DNA from: Lineus longissimus
Lineage: Eukaryota > Nemertea > Pilidiophora > Heteronemertea > Lineidae
Reading direction: 5' to 3'
Length of the DNA: 64,000 nt
NCBI RefSeq assembly: GCF_910592395.1
Contig: NC_088314.1
Span: 1,488,001-1,552,000, forward strand
Shown here: in pieces, positions 50,901-63,068 of the stretch
Numbering within the stretch: the first letter of the stretch is position 1
Layout of the letters: each line of letters opens with the position of its first letter
The notes under the pieces: model-generated
Told to the model about the DNA's origin: nothing
What the model saw: the letters and a program-made list of their open reading frames with translations, nothing else
Databases searched by the model: none
Program-made: the position numbers and the translations under genes

Positions 50901-51289
50901 TACTGTTAGAGTATTTACCATGCTGTAAGCAGCGCTTCACATGCTGCCAAAAAGCCTGGGATTTGCTACGTTTAAATGGCCTCTTTCTTGTGATTACACC
51001 TGATTCTCATCGGCAACATCGCAACGCTGGGATGATTAAAAGTTGGAAGCAGTGTTTAGAAGGGATTGGTTTTCAGTGCATTCGCTACCTCAAACAGGAA
51101 CACATTCATTGTATGGCATTTAGACGGTTGGAGTATGGTTCAGAGCGAAGAGAGCAGCCTGATATGCTCTATATTCCACAAGATTTCCATGGCGATGCGG
51201 AGGAGATGGAGGGGCAGACATCTATTCAGTATGATCCTGATGACATTGCCAGAGACTATTTGCAGCTGCCAAACTTTACTCCTTTATGA
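47936..51289 (+). CDS. SAMTOR: SAMTOR: S-adenosylmethionine sensor of mTORC1 (BMT2 family)
   Basis: Cytosolic methyltransferase-fold protein. In human cells it binds GATOR1-KICSTOR and restrains mTORC1 when SAM is low; SAM binding releases it. Exons: 47936-48026, 48957-49497, 50218-50329, 50639-51289, phases 1, 2, 0; 464 aa against about 405 in human. Motifs seen: a conserved N-terminal helical part (LWKEHTEKTHILKDYASAMH), the SAM-binding loop FLLDVGSCYNPFQHFEEF (219-236; human LLDVGSCFNPFLKFEEF), VVFSLLLEYLPCCKQRFTCC, LLRLNGLFLVITPDSHRQHR, MIKSWKQCLEGIGFQ and MLYIPQDF. The extra length is a region with four PDG(S/C) repeats encoded by exon 2, plus a Gly/Ser/Asn loop in exon 4. ATG at 47936 and ATG at 47942 are both in frame; the second may be used. 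It is divergent from FoxP. Confidence 0.93.
48400..48760 (+). repeat. Degenerate tandem repeat in SAMTOR intron 1
   Basis: The words 'agtgccttgcccaaggccctacatctcaa' recur with drift several times at spacings of roughly 50-120 bases (for example near 48431, 48488, 48529, 48711). It may be an old minisatellite or tandem SINE tails. Confidence 0.45.
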
Positions 51290-51430
51290 GAAAGATAACA
51301 CCTCATTAAAATATCAATACTGCCCATTATATTTTATGTCAGCTTTTCTGATCAGTCTTTTGAAATGAGATATTTGTTAGCGGAGGGTTCTACTGCTGTG
51401 TTCATTATTACCATACTAAAGCTATGTGAA

Positions 51431-51436
51431 AATAAA
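51431..51436 (+). terminator. Poly(A) signal of SAMTOR
   Basis: AATAAA 142 bases after the SAMTOR stop codon, followed by a T/G-rich stretch. Confidence 0.55.
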
Positions 51437-51469
51437 CCATTATGTTATATCCAGGCCACATTTCTTAGT

Positions 51470-52760
51470 TGTGCAAGTTTTTCGTTATTCTGCAACTTGT
51501 CTCTGATCTGACATGGCAGGCCTGTTCTGCCCAATATGTAAGTTTTGGATTTGACAAATTTATATTCCACTCCTATCATTGGTTCAGAGTAGGATGTGAC
51601 TTGTAAGAAGGGACTTCAGAAGTCTGGAGAAAGGACAACTTGCGATCTGATCGACTGGTTTTTACAGGTATGTCTCGCCTAAATGGCCTAATGTTCCCCT
51701 CGACTTGTCTCCTCTACCAAACCAGAGACAATTATGTTTTTTCCACATGATCCAGACATTAATGTATGGTGGTTGGAGGAATGCCATGGTGGAACAAGAA
51801 TGGCATGATTTGCTCTCCCCGATCCAGAAACTATTGTCATTGAGTAATATGTAAAGTGCAAGCTCCAGTGACCTCCTACAACTGTTTGACATGGGGCATT
51901 CAAGCTTGGAGCGTCTGTTGAAGACAGTTTCCTTGCATGAGAGACGGCGGCCTATGGAGAATTGGTCAAGTCGTAACAACGAAAAGTGAAAACGGAAAAA
52001 CTGGCCACCTGTACATTTTTCAACCTGTATCTCTGGTTTCATGATGATGGTTATTGAATTGTTATAATGCTAATGTGACCCTGTTGTCGATTTCTAGTGA
52101 CTCTCCTTGTTCATTAAGTTGATGTGTCAGTTAGAGACATAATTTGGGGTACAGGTCTGTATCAATAGAGGCTCAAGCTGGAAGTCACTTTATCTTTATC
52201 ATTATGTGCTTTTGCTTCGCTGCATGCATTACCCATGGCCATATAGGCCTACAATACATGCTATACACTCAGACCATGTATGTAGGCCTGCTTTTAATCT
52301 AATCTATCAGCAGACACAAGTCAGCTGTTGTGATTAAATGTTGGCACAAATTACACCTACAGTGTATATATATAATATATCAAGTCATATAGGTCTACAC
52401 TTACAGTAAGAGTAATATATTATATAGATAACTTTCACTTTATAGGCCCTAGCAATAGCATTAATATAAAAGCTTATGTCACGTTCTTCCCATCATCAAC
52501 ACAACACACAATCAGTATTGTTCAACTCCTCCTGCAAGCACAGCCCCAGTGGTGAATCACATAAGCTGTCCGTTCAGCAGTTGAATTTTATAAGCTGTCC
52601 CTTCAGCAGTTGAGAAGTGTAAAATCACGATGATGCAGTGTGAGTCGTGATCACTTCAAAGGATGCTCATAATATTTTAGTCACAGTCTCGTCACCTTAG
52701 GCCACATTTCCTCTTGTTGGTAACTAGTCTTCAACCAACTGAAATTGATTTGTCTTTCAG
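51470..52760. other. Intergenic gap between SAMTOR and the LRR-ADP-ribosylglycohydrolase gene
   Basis: Probably contains the downstream gene's promoter and 5'UTR exon, which I cannot place. A 126-codon minus-strand frame at 51662-52042 has no recognisable motif. A 29-base direct repeat lies at 52561-52613. Confidence 0.4.
52561..52613. repeat. 29-base direct repeat
   Basis: 'ataagctgtcc(g/c)ttcagcagttga' occurs twice, 29 bases apart, with one mismatch. Confidence 0.8.
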
Positions 52761-52762
52761 GG

Positions 52763-55700
52763 ATGGGTAATGTGGAAGTGACGGACATGGCTCCTGTCCG
52801 GAGTGATGAACGAAAGGAGCTTAATATCAGCCGCAAGGTCAACTACAGGCAATACTGTAAGGTAGGTGGAATGTTTGTTGGATTGTTTTCCTGACTATGA
52901 AATAAGAATACGAACCTCCCTTAGCGGACAACCTCTCTTTGAAGACCTCACCGGTAAAGACACAATCTCAATGATGTCTTTAAAGAGGTACCTGCATAAG
53001 GACAGTGTACATGTTCATACTTGCTACCAATACCATGATTAAGAACGCTGGGTCCAAACATCATTTGGTTGCCCTTGACAAGTGAATTAGTTTTTTCATG
53101 CAGCTCAAGTATTAAACACTTCTCATTGGTGCATTTTCCAGTGACGATGAATGCATCCATGATAGCATTCAATCAGGTTGAACATTTAGGCTTGCTAACC
53201 ACCATTCCCCAACACTAAACCACATGTGACAACTGATCATTGTTCTTTGCAGCATGTCCAGCATGAATATTCCGAGGCCTGTATGATGGAACTGCCATGG
53301 AGCATTCGAGACTCAATCTCCCTGTATGAACGGATGGATGCTTCGTTCCACATGCTGACAGAACTGCCAGTTGAACTGCCATTGCGACTGCCCCATCTCA
53401 ATTACCTGAACCTTAGCTATAACAAACTTACTACCCTGCCGGAGAGCTTTTCATTATTGTTCCACCTCAAGACGCTTCTGCTAAGTCACAACCAGATCCA
53501 GCATCTGCCAGAGTCTTTCATCCACCTTGTCAAGTTAGAAAAACTAGACATATCACACAATTCCTTGCGAGAACTGCCAGAGGAAATCGGTGCAATGGAA
53601 TCGCTCAAGAAGCTCAACCTCTCAAATAACAAGTTAAAGTTATTACCAGTGTCTTTGGGGACTTCTGAAAAGTCGTTAACAGTTCTTGCTGGGAATAATC
53701 GCATGACTTTTCCCCCGCAAAAGATATGTAATGAGGGCTCTGATGCAATTATTCGATACTTGAAGAGGAACTGTACAAATGGGGTGATAATTTCAACCAA
53801 ACATGACATCAATCAGTTCCCACGGGTACGCGGAAACCAACCGCCATCGGCTGTCGTGAATCCACATTCTGCACAAGCACAGTACATACAAACACAGACA
53901 CACACAGCTAATACTCCTAGTCGAATCAAAACGCCTCTGCTCCCACCTCTTGGATCTAGTCAGCTGGATGCCCTCGACCTCAGAGATAGGATTGTAGGTA
54001 AGGTTCTTTGAGAAATTCTGTGTAGTTTTTCAAGATATGGCTTCGGTGTAAATATTGGTACATATACACATATAGATGCTCAGAATCTACCTCCTGTAGG
54101 GTAACAGGGGAGGTGTACTATATGATTGTTATTGTACAGTTCCTATATAATTTGTCCTAATACTGCTTTACCTAAAAAGAGATCATTGGCATAATAGTCT
54201 ATAGTGAGAGTAACCACAACATTCTGAAACAAAAATGTGGGTCTGCCTCTTCATATCATTTTACAGTAAATGTACTACGCTATCTACTTGCTCTTTAGGT
54301 TTAATATATGGTGCTGCGGTAGGTGACGCTGTGGGCATCGCCACTCAGTTCATGGACCGGGACGAGTGTGAATTCCACTATAATCGAGATGACCTAAAGT
54401 ATCGGGACATTGTACGCGACACACACAGGGTGCGATGGAGGCCGGGAGACTGGACATGTTATTTTGATCATTTTGTAAGTTGGCCGTGAAATAAGTGTGC
54501 TAAACTTTCATTACAGTCACTACCATGTTTTTTAAGCTGTGTGGGATCTTAAGATTCAGGACCAGGTGGAGGGTGGTAATTTCATTCAGCCAGGGTTGCA
54601 GGCTTTGGCCCTTCACAGGTTGGAAATTTATTGTTGATAGCTCTTTTAAATGCATTTAGTTTATGTTCCCTCTCCATTTCTAGGTCTTGGTGCTTGACAG
54701 TGTTATTCAGTGGGGTGGTGTCGTTGACGAACTTGACTTTGCCAAGAGGTTACATTCCTGGTCTAAAACAGGCTTCCCTGAGTTGGGAGATACTGATGGT
54801 TACACGTACTGTAACACTATTGTTAAGGTAAGGATAAGCTCTTCTTGGTCATCCTTGTATTTGCTCTCCTGACAGAGCTAAATAACACATTCAGGTGATT
54901 TACCATAATATCTGTGACAATGCTCAAGACAGCATCGAAGATAATCATCTGTGGCACATTTCATTCACACACTCCATAAACACATAGACTGGTTCTTAGT
55001 ACTTGGTAGCGCTGTTTGAGAGGTGTTGGCCTGATATGCTACCAATAGCAAGGAAACACAGAGGTATGCAATGGACATTACAATGTGCTTTGTGACCACT
55101 TCTCTTTCCCTTCCCAAACTGAAACTTGTTTGATGTTTACGAATTTCTTTATCAACAGGTATTGAATAATGACACATTCCTTGCCTCACCCCATTTGACT
55201 GGTCAAGCGTTGATTGATGGATTGATGAAGCATCAGCAGAAGATAGAAGCAGCAGACGTTGATGAGGATAATCTGGACCAGTATGCTGATAATGGCGCCA
55301 TTGTCAGGGCGGCTGTTCTTGGTGAGAATGATCTTAATACCATTATCCTCTGTATGAGTGCTTCCCCTGCTGGGGTCAATCAACTTATGATGCATGACGT
55401 TTTGCTCTTAGAGACATGACATCTGACCTGAAAGAAATCGAAATTCGAGTTCAGAACATTCTATTTGTTCCGTTTGCATTTTCTTTCAGGCATTCCACTA
55501 TTCCACGACCTGAGTGAAGTGGCTGAGAACACGGTCCGTATCTGTAAAGCTACTCATGCTGACCCCCGATGTGTGTCATTGTCTGTGTGGGTGGCATCCA
55601 TGGTGGCTCTTCTCCTTCAGGTAAGCTTGCTTACTCTACTCACCGACTTTCGAGGTAAAGTTCCCATGCAGTGATGTGAACTGTAAGATACTAAAGAGAA

Positions 55701-56822
55701 CCTATCCTTTCCAAATTGCACTCGAGTAAAACAATATATAACTATGGCATTGTTTATTAGAGACACGATCCACATCTTGTTGTTTGCAGATAAACAACTG
55801 CACAGTAGAGGGAGCTCCATTTTCTTTGTCTTTGTATATCTCAGGTGGGTTTTACTCCTTGACATCTAGGCCAATTCAGATACGAAGGCCAATGGCTGGG
55901 CAGGGTGGTGTTGGAGGGTCTGTTCGGGACCTACATTATACATTATCATACATTATTATACATGTATGAGCTGACTCGGGTGCTCTGTTCAAAATGATTG
56001 ACATTCCCCACAATTTCTAGTGTTGTAATGTTCTTCTCCAGGGTGAATCCAACACATCAACATCAGCTGGTGTTGAGGAGATCCTTGCAAAATGTAGTGA
56101 TGAAGCCAGGAAGCAACTGAAGGAAGACAACCACATCCAGGAGTTTGAAAGATATCTTCAAGTCAAGAATTTTGATGGGTATGTACATGTAACAACATTA
56201 TAAGCAGTGATGCTAGAGCAATAACTCAATTGGGGCCAAACTATAGTCAATAATGGCATGATTGATTTGCTTGTTCGCCATTTCATTTTCAAAGGTTTCC
56301 ACACATTTGCTTTATTTCAGTGTGGATGTTGACCAGCCAGGACGAATTGTTTATGTCTTCAAACCGGTCGCAGCAGCTGTAGCTGCCCTAAGACAGCAGT
56401 TGGACTACAAGTGAGTATACCAATGCATGTTGTTCTTGGTAAGGGTGGACCTTATTCTTCCCAGCAACTGCTTATTTTATGGAATCAAGTGTGCAAAGGC
56501 TGCCTCCAACCTGCAGTGTAGACTAATACAAGCGTACATTTAGCTTATGAGAACATGGTGGCTTCTGAAAGTTTGTTGACATATTTGAGTATTCTATGGA
56601 AGAATTATTTTCAACATTTTCTGTTTCAGGTCTGCTATCTCCGACCTAGTTATGCGCGGAGGAGACAGTTGTGCAAATGCCACAGTAACTGGTGCTGTCC
56701 TTGGTAGTAAAGTTGGATATTCAGCACTGCCGAAACACTGGATTCGGGATTTACGCAAAAAGCAAACAGATTGGCTTAATACAAAGATAAATGCTTTGTT
56801 AGATATGATGGGTATACCATAG
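52763..56822 (+). CDS. Leucine-rich repeat protein fused to ADP-ribosylglycohydrolase-like domain
   Basis: Exons: 52763-52861 (5'UTR from 52761), 53253-53997, 54299-54474, 54684-54827, 55159-55321, 55490-55620, 56042-56178, 56321-56410, 56630-56822; all phases agree; about 625 aa. The N-terminal half has about five Shoc2-like LRRs (LNYLNLSYNKLTTLPESF, LKTLLLSHNQIQHLPESF, LEKLDISHNSLRELPEEIG, LKKLNLSNNKLKLLP) closed by PPQKICNEGSDAIIRYL. A Pro/Thr-rich linker leads to DRIVGLIYGAAVGDAVGIAT, the start of an ADP-ribosylglycohydrolase (ARH/DRAG) domain. The domain's first residues lie on the LRR exon, so the fusion is genuine rather than two merged genes. The usual Thr-Asp-Asp metal site reads GDWTCYFDHF and the C-terminal DxDT site reads GGDSCANA, so hydrolase activity is doubtful. 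Exon 7 has a second in-frame acceptor 21 bases upstream. Confidence 0.88.
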
Positions 56823-57342
56823 GTTGTTGATGCATTCCTTATTGTCTTTGACTGCCTGGAGACTGCTTGGCATTCTCTCTACAGATCATTACTATTGGAA
56901 TGGTGGACACTGTAACTGCCACGATGTGCGTCAGTTTTTTTTTCTTGTATCTGGTGCTGATTGAGGTATATTTCTTCCATTCTTAAGTTCTTTTCATATA
57001 TGTCTTATTATACTTCAGATTTGTCATCTGGACAATTGATATTCCATTTGCCGTGATTGATATTCAATTTCTGCCATTTCACTTGTGTTGTAAATGTATC
57101 ATTGGATGTGGTAAGATCTTTTCAGTGACAGCCCGTCATATGCCTGCCGGCAAGTCTTTATGGATTCTTTGCTGCCATGGAAGAATAGCTTGTGCCAAAT
57201 AATGTAGAAAATAATCGATTGGCCCCTAAATCCTGCAAACATATTGATGATGTGAGTGATGGAAGGAAAAGTACTGTCCAGTATTCTTGACTGTGATTGC
57301 TTCATTAAGTTTCTGTCATCTATATTCTATTTTGAAAGTGTC

Positions 57343-57348
57343 AATAAA
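57343..57348 (+). terminator. Poly(A) signal of LRR-ADP-ribosylglycohydrolase gene
   Basis: AATAAA 521 bases after the stop codon (TAG ending 56822), followed by a T-rich stretch. Confidence 0.5.
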
Positions 57349-57534
57349 GCATATGTTTTAAAAGTATTCTATGTCTTCTAACTATCTTGTAGACTTGTTG
57401 GAAGTCTTTACCTGGTTATCCCAACCCCATCACCAAGTTTTGATACGGGACGTTTAACTTCCACCTCCTGTCAGGGATTGTGAGACGGCTCTAGTACTCC
57501 AGTAGCCCACAATGTACTGGCGGATCGATGGGCC

Positions 57535-57698
57535 TACCCTTACGAAAAAGATATCAGATTTACCATGCTCACCATAGTGAATTCACAGTTCACCATGCTC
57601 GCCATGGTAAATATTTCTCACCGTCCCAATGCTGTCAGTTGACCATGGTGAATTGTGGATTCAGCATGGTGAATTGAGACACATTTTTCGTAAGGGTA
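57535..57698. mobile_element. MITE with 15-bp terminal inverted repeats
   Basis: A 164-base element begins TACCCTTACGAAAAA and ends with the exact reverse complement TTTTTCGTAAGGGTA. The outermost TA may be the target duplication, which would suggest the Tc1/mariner class. The interior repeats CACCATG/CATGGTG words in opposite orientations (for example CACCATGCTCGCCATGG and GACCATGGTGAATTG), so most of the element can fold into a hairpin. It has no coding capacity and sits between two genes. Confidence 0.7.
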
Positions 57699-57865
57699 TA
57701 CATACGGACTGAGCAAGACATCAACATTATTCCTCGAACTAAGCACAAAGTAGCAAAACCTGATAATCAATATTTCATGGCGCTCGGTCAATCAACTCGA
57801 GGGGGGTTGTGGCAGTGATCAGTTGTGGATGTCCATCCCACTCCCAGGCATGCCACAGACCGTGC

Positions 57866-57937
57866 CACGCCCACCCACGTGTTGATTCTAAAAATAACTT
57901 TCCACGCATCACGTGATCACTCACCCTTGCTATCATC
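57866..57937 (+). promoter_or_regulatory. Transketolase proximal promoter with E-boxes
   Basis: Just upstream of the start codon are a CACCC/Sp-KLF-type box (CCACGCCCACCC, 57866-57877), CACGTG (57876-57881) and the full palindrome TCACGTGA (57909-57916). TCACGTGA is the core bound by USF/MITF/TFE bHLH-zip factors. Factor binding is inferred, and some of these bases may lie in the 5'UTR. Confidence 0.4.
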
Positions 57938-60900
57938 ATGGCGGATTTACAGTACCACAAGCCGGACGAGAGAAAAATCCAGGCCTTGAAGGACCTGGCG
58001 AACAAGCTACGGATCGATTCCATTGAAATGACCAATGCTAGCAACTCAGGGCACGTATATTACATGATTTTAGATAGGGTCATTTTGTACTTTCTGATAT
58101 AGAGGGGCTAATACATAGGTATCGCTTTTGTGCAGAGTCACGCCGCTCCGGCCAACGCGTTGTCGTTCAATATGTGAATGTCGTTGGGCCTACATACTAA
58201 ACATGCATGCATGTAACCTACATCTTTCCCTGACTCTGATACGCTGTAATCCTGATTAATGCTGTGTCTGTGTGTTTTCAGGCACCCTACATCATGTTGC
58301 TCCATGGCCGAGCTTATGTCAGTCTTGTTTTTCTCGGAGATGAGGTACACAACAGAAAAACCTAGGGATGTCAGTTCAGACAGATTAGTCCTCTCCAAGG
58401 TGGGTTCAATTTAAGTGGAAAATAATAATGATAATAATGCTGCATTCTACTACCCCATAATGCTGCAAAGTTTGGCCACTTGACTACTAGGTTTGCTCCT
58501 CTAAGAAAAAGACGATTTGGAGAGCTAATTTGCTATCTATCTTGTATGTATTGTTATTTGTTATGTCCCCTAATATTGTAAACCTATCTCCTCTTCAGGG
58601 ACATGCTGCTCCAATTTTGTACGCTGCTTGGGCCGAGGCGGGTCTTTTCCCTGTCAAAGAGTGCTTGAATCTAAGAAAATATGGAAATGACCTGGAGGGA
58701 CATCCAACTCCTGTAAGTGGACTGTTGTTCTATTGAAATAGGGAGATGACTTGGCTGTGGCCTTAGAATCAGACTCTGAGTGATTGTGTTGACCCCTTAA
58801 AGGATAAGATATACCTCTTTTGGTCTTATATCAATCTATAAGAAGAGATAAGTTTGGAACTAGTGTATAGGCCCTATTACGTTTAAGCATCATTGTTGGC
58901 TGGTTATACCTTTCTTGGGTGTTTAAAATCCAGCCCAGACTCTGTCCCTCAATTTTTTTAACCAACATGCTTGAATTTTTCAGCGTCTGAACTTTGTCGA
59001 TGTAGCCACTGGCTCACTTGGTCAGGGTGTTAGCTGTGCAGCTGGCATGGCCTACACTGGCAAATATTTTGACAAGGCGAGGTATGTATAATTGGCTTGA
59101 TTGCTTGAATGTCGTTATCATTGTGGGCAGGGGTCGCCTTGATTTGAATTGTCCAGAACCTTCCGATTGTGACTAAATGTGTTATTCTTCACCCTGTCTT
59201 TTTCATTTTGCAGCTATCGTGTGTATTGCATCATTGGTGATGGTGAGAGCGCTGAGGGTTCCGTCTGGGAGGCTCTGGCATTTGCCAGCTTTTATAAGCT
59301 GGATAACTTCGTTGCCATCATTGATTGTAACCGTCTTGGACAGAGTCAGCCGACTGCACTGCAACATGACATGGATATCTATAGGAAGAGAGTGGAGGCA
59401 TTTGGGTATGTCCCCTGCTTTATTGAAGGGATTGTAATATCCGCAATGGTCGAGACTTAAAAGAGTTGTTCACTTGTACTCCTGGACATGGCTTTGGCAA
59501 GGTTTTTGTCAACATTTTGCTGAGTCATTAGACTGTGCAGATGCCTTAGATCAATTGGAAATACTGTTACTGTCATATACCTATGGGCAATCACGTGCTG
59601 GTACTTAAAATAAAATAACAAAGGTTCTGAATGTTCAAACATTGCTTGATTCTCATTGTTGTTGTTGCAGATGTTACGCTATTGTTCTTGATGGTCATGA
59701 TGTGGAGGCTTTGTCTAAAGCATTCCATGATGCCAAGACGGTGAAAGGACAACCCACTTGCATTATTGCCAAGACTTTCAAGGGCAAGGGAATCCCTGGT
59801 CAGTACTTTGAAAAGCCGAGAGAACACCTGAACACCATTACTTAAAGGAACTATTAGTGTTCTTTTGGTTTGTGGTTTTCACAATCAAAACCCACGCCTC
59901 GTGTTACATTGTGTATAAATCCAATAGGCACACTCAATGAAACTTTTGTGTTGCTATATTTATGATTATTCAACTGCAGGTATTGAAGATGAGTTAAACT
60001 GGCATGGCAAGCCGTTGGGTGCAAAGGGAGCAGACGCCATAGCAGCCATCAAGTCACAGATTGTAAACGATGAGAACGGTGCCAAACACATCAACTCTAA
60101 TTACATAAGTGACTGCCCTGAGAACTCGACTGATGCAGTCAGACTTTCAGAAGCACCTAAATACACACTCGGACAGGCTGTAAGTTACTCCTGTTATGGT
60201 TTTTGTCTGTTGGAGAGCAATTGTTCTTCAATTGACAGGGGTCAGTGAGAAAAAGTATAAAATGCTTTAACTTATTCAGGAAATGCAATGTGCTACTACT
60301 AGTTCAGCTGTTTCCAGTGGCTCTGGCCAATTTAAAAGTCTTGCTTGCCATTCTCCGTTTTAAACAATGCTTCTCATGTGTATTTCAGGTGGCTACGCGA
60401 CAAGCCTATGGTGCGGCGCTTGCCAAGTTTGGAAATGATCCAAGAGTGATAGCACTTGATGGGGATGTTAAGAACTCCACATTTTCCGACAAGCTCAGGG
60501 TAAAGACATGTTTAATTGCTATCTTGTGGTGGGAGTACATCGATGTTCTATTTGGTCATGGATTGGGGTGGACCAGAATTAGAATAAAACGATTCTGGTA
60601 CAATGGCACCTCCATATTATGAGTTCAGCATCATTATGTTATGTTATTGAAAGAACAGGAGACTAGATTGGTGTAGCTTGCTCAATGAACACCAAGTAGA
60701 CTGGCTGCTGGTGTGCACAACTCAGCGTGTTGATAAATTGTTGTCGACTGTCGTCATCAATCTGTATTAGAAAAGGAATTGGCCATGATGTAATCACTTC
60801 ATATGCAATTCACTGAGGAGGTAAATTTCAAAGAATCTAAATTCTACGAATATTTTCAAAAGGAATCTTTTGCTTTGCGTTTTCAGAACGCTCATTCTGA

Positions 60901-62401
60901 GAGGTTCGTTGAGTGCTTCATTGCGGAACAAAATCTGGTTGGTGTTGCCATTGGTTGTGGCACCAGAGATCGAACCATTCCATTCGTCAGTACTTTCGCT
61001 GCTTTCTTTAGCAGAGCATACGATCAGATCCGCATGGGAGCTATCTCACAGACCAACGTCAACTTCTGCGGTTCGCATGCTGGTATTTCAATCGGTATGA
61101 GTATTCTTCTTTTTCCAATTTTACACCGAGCCTAAAAATTGCCAACAATTCTGGAATGCGAAAATTTGGGGTTTTGAACAAAATTTAAAACAGTGCTGGT
61201 CCTTCATTGGAAGGGTTTAAAAGACAGGAAAAAAGGCCAACTTGTGAAAGCAATTAGGCCATTGAGGTGGCCTTGCAATGTGTTCCGCGGTTTAAACTTG
61301 TAAATTTCTTGTTGCAGGTAGTGATGGTCCATCTCAGATGGCCTTGGAGGATATTGCCATGTTCCGTGCCATCCCAGGTGCCACCGTATTCTACCCGTCA
61401 GATGGTGTCTCGTGTGAGCGTGCTGTGGAGCTCGCTGCCAACACCAAAGGGATCTGCTTCATCAGGACGAGTCGACCAAATACTCCTGTAATCTATGCAA
61501 ATGATGAGGTCTTTGAGGTCGGAAAAGCAAAGGTAGGTAATACTTCCCAACAGCAGTTTAGGGTATTTATACCCATTTAAGATTCATCTTGTGACACATT
61601 AGTTCTCCTCTTTGAAACCATTTGTTCGCAGCAATGATTTTACCATCAAAATCACCATATGCTTTCAGGTAGTTCGCCAGAGTGCCAAAGATAAGGTGAC
61701 AGTGATTGGGAGCTGTGTGACCCTTGCTGAGGCCCTGAAGGCTGCCGATCGACTTGATCAGGAGGAGACGCCTATCAGGGTCATTGATCCCTTTACCATC
61801 AAGCCCATTGATGCTGGTACCATCATTGCAAATGCTAAGGCGACTGGCGGCCGCATCTTGACCGTTGAGGACCATTACCCCGAGGGTATGTTCATTTATT
61901 CTTTTCATTAGTGTACCAAGTTACTGCTGGTCAAAGCAACGTCTGTTCGATAAAATTTGGGTTGAATGTTGATCAGTTGATGTGCTGTTGGTCCATTTGA
62001 TAAGTCATCCGTTTTGCTTCAAAGTCATCATTTCACAAACTGAACTGGAAAGTTTTATGTGGATAAAGGACTTATATTGTTCAAACACAGTGATTCACCA
62101 CATTGTGCTCTTGAAGGTCATCTATCCCCGTACAAATGTACTAAACTTTCCACTTCACATAACAGACTTAAAATTGCCACCTAACTGATTTTCGCTTGCC
62201 CTCAGTTTTTGTTGATATTCCTTCATTGCAGGAGGTATCGGGGAGGCTGTCGCCAGCGCCGTGGCTGAAGAGAGTGGCATTGTTGTAAAACGCCTGGCTG
62301 TACGTGAAGTCCCTCGCAGTGGAGAGGGAATGGAGCTTATGGCCAAATTTGGCATCGATTCTGAGGCGATTGTGAAAGCAGTTCGTGAGATGTTGAAATA
62401 G
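57938..62401 (+). CDS. TKT: Transketolase
   Basis: Cytosolic thiamin-diphosphate enzyme of the non-oxidative pentose phosphate pathway; moves two-carbon ketol units between sugar phosphates. Exons: 57938-58050, 58282-58399, 58599-58712, 58984-59081, 59214-59405, 59671-59798, 59980-60179, 60389-60499, 60887-61094, 61318-61532, 61669-61885, 62232-62401; 627 aa (human 623). Seen: substrate His39 in [23 protein letters not shown]; the ThDP motif [14 protein letters not shown]...IIDCN starting at Gly156; catalytic Glu372 in [48 protein letters not shown]; a C-terminal domain with [17 protein letters not shown] and VEDHYPEGG. All key residues are intact. Intron 1 has a GC donor (TCAGG|GCACGT), since the frame cannot be kept with any nearby GT. 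ATG at 57938 gives [13 protein letters not shown], a normal transketolase N-terminus. Confidence 0.97.
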
Positions 62402-63068
62402 AATTCTACATGGCAAAGCAGTTTTCATAGTATATGATGTCTATATACCGTATACATGTATACTGTTACATCTACATCTACATGTACATGTAGGTAGGTT
62501 ACATGTATGTAGGTGGTGTCCGTGGACTGAAAGAACCAGTTTGCATAAATGGAGATCATGCTACAAATTTATGTCTTTGTTGATTGTCTCTTCTAGGTTT
62601 TTAGCAAAATCATGCCTTGTACTATCATGGACTTAACTGTTTAGAAATAATGTATATGAAAGAAATTAGCTGATAGCCAATTCAAAGAGTTTCTAACACA
62701 ACACACATGTAGTCATTGTGTACCTCATGCTCAGTTTACTAGCAGACAGACAAAGCACTGTTATTATCATGCATATCAAATGTCATACCAGATGTTATCG
62801 AATACTCACATTTCTACATTCACTCCAGGTGTTGTCTGTTCATGTTATTCCATCACGAAAGAACTGATGGTTTCTCAATTTCTTCCAAGATGTCTGTCGG
62901 TGACAATCTTTTCTTCACTCTTTAACAACCAAGGAAGTTGTCATGGTGCCTGTCTACATTCTGTATTATGTCCCAGTTAACTCTTGTATATTCACTGTTG
63001 TAGTCCTCCCAGCAGATATGTGCTAATTCTGTAAGCTTGGTGATGGTTGTTATAATTTTGTCAGTGAC

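Noticed and set aside
51662-52042. 126-codon minus-strand frame between SAMTOR and the LRR-ARH gene
   Set aside because: No domain recognised. The opposite strand gives equally vague fragments; a decayed transposon is possible but unsupported.
53486-53812. 108-codon minus-strand frame
   Set aside because: Antisense shadow of the LRR exon.
59671-59845. Premature end of transketolase at '[14 protein letters not shown]'
   Set aside because: This is read-through past the donor at 59798 (CCTG|GTCAGT); splicing to 59980 restores [13 protein letters not shown].
61567-61908. 113-codon minus-strand frame
   Set aside because: Antisense shadow of transketolase exon 11.
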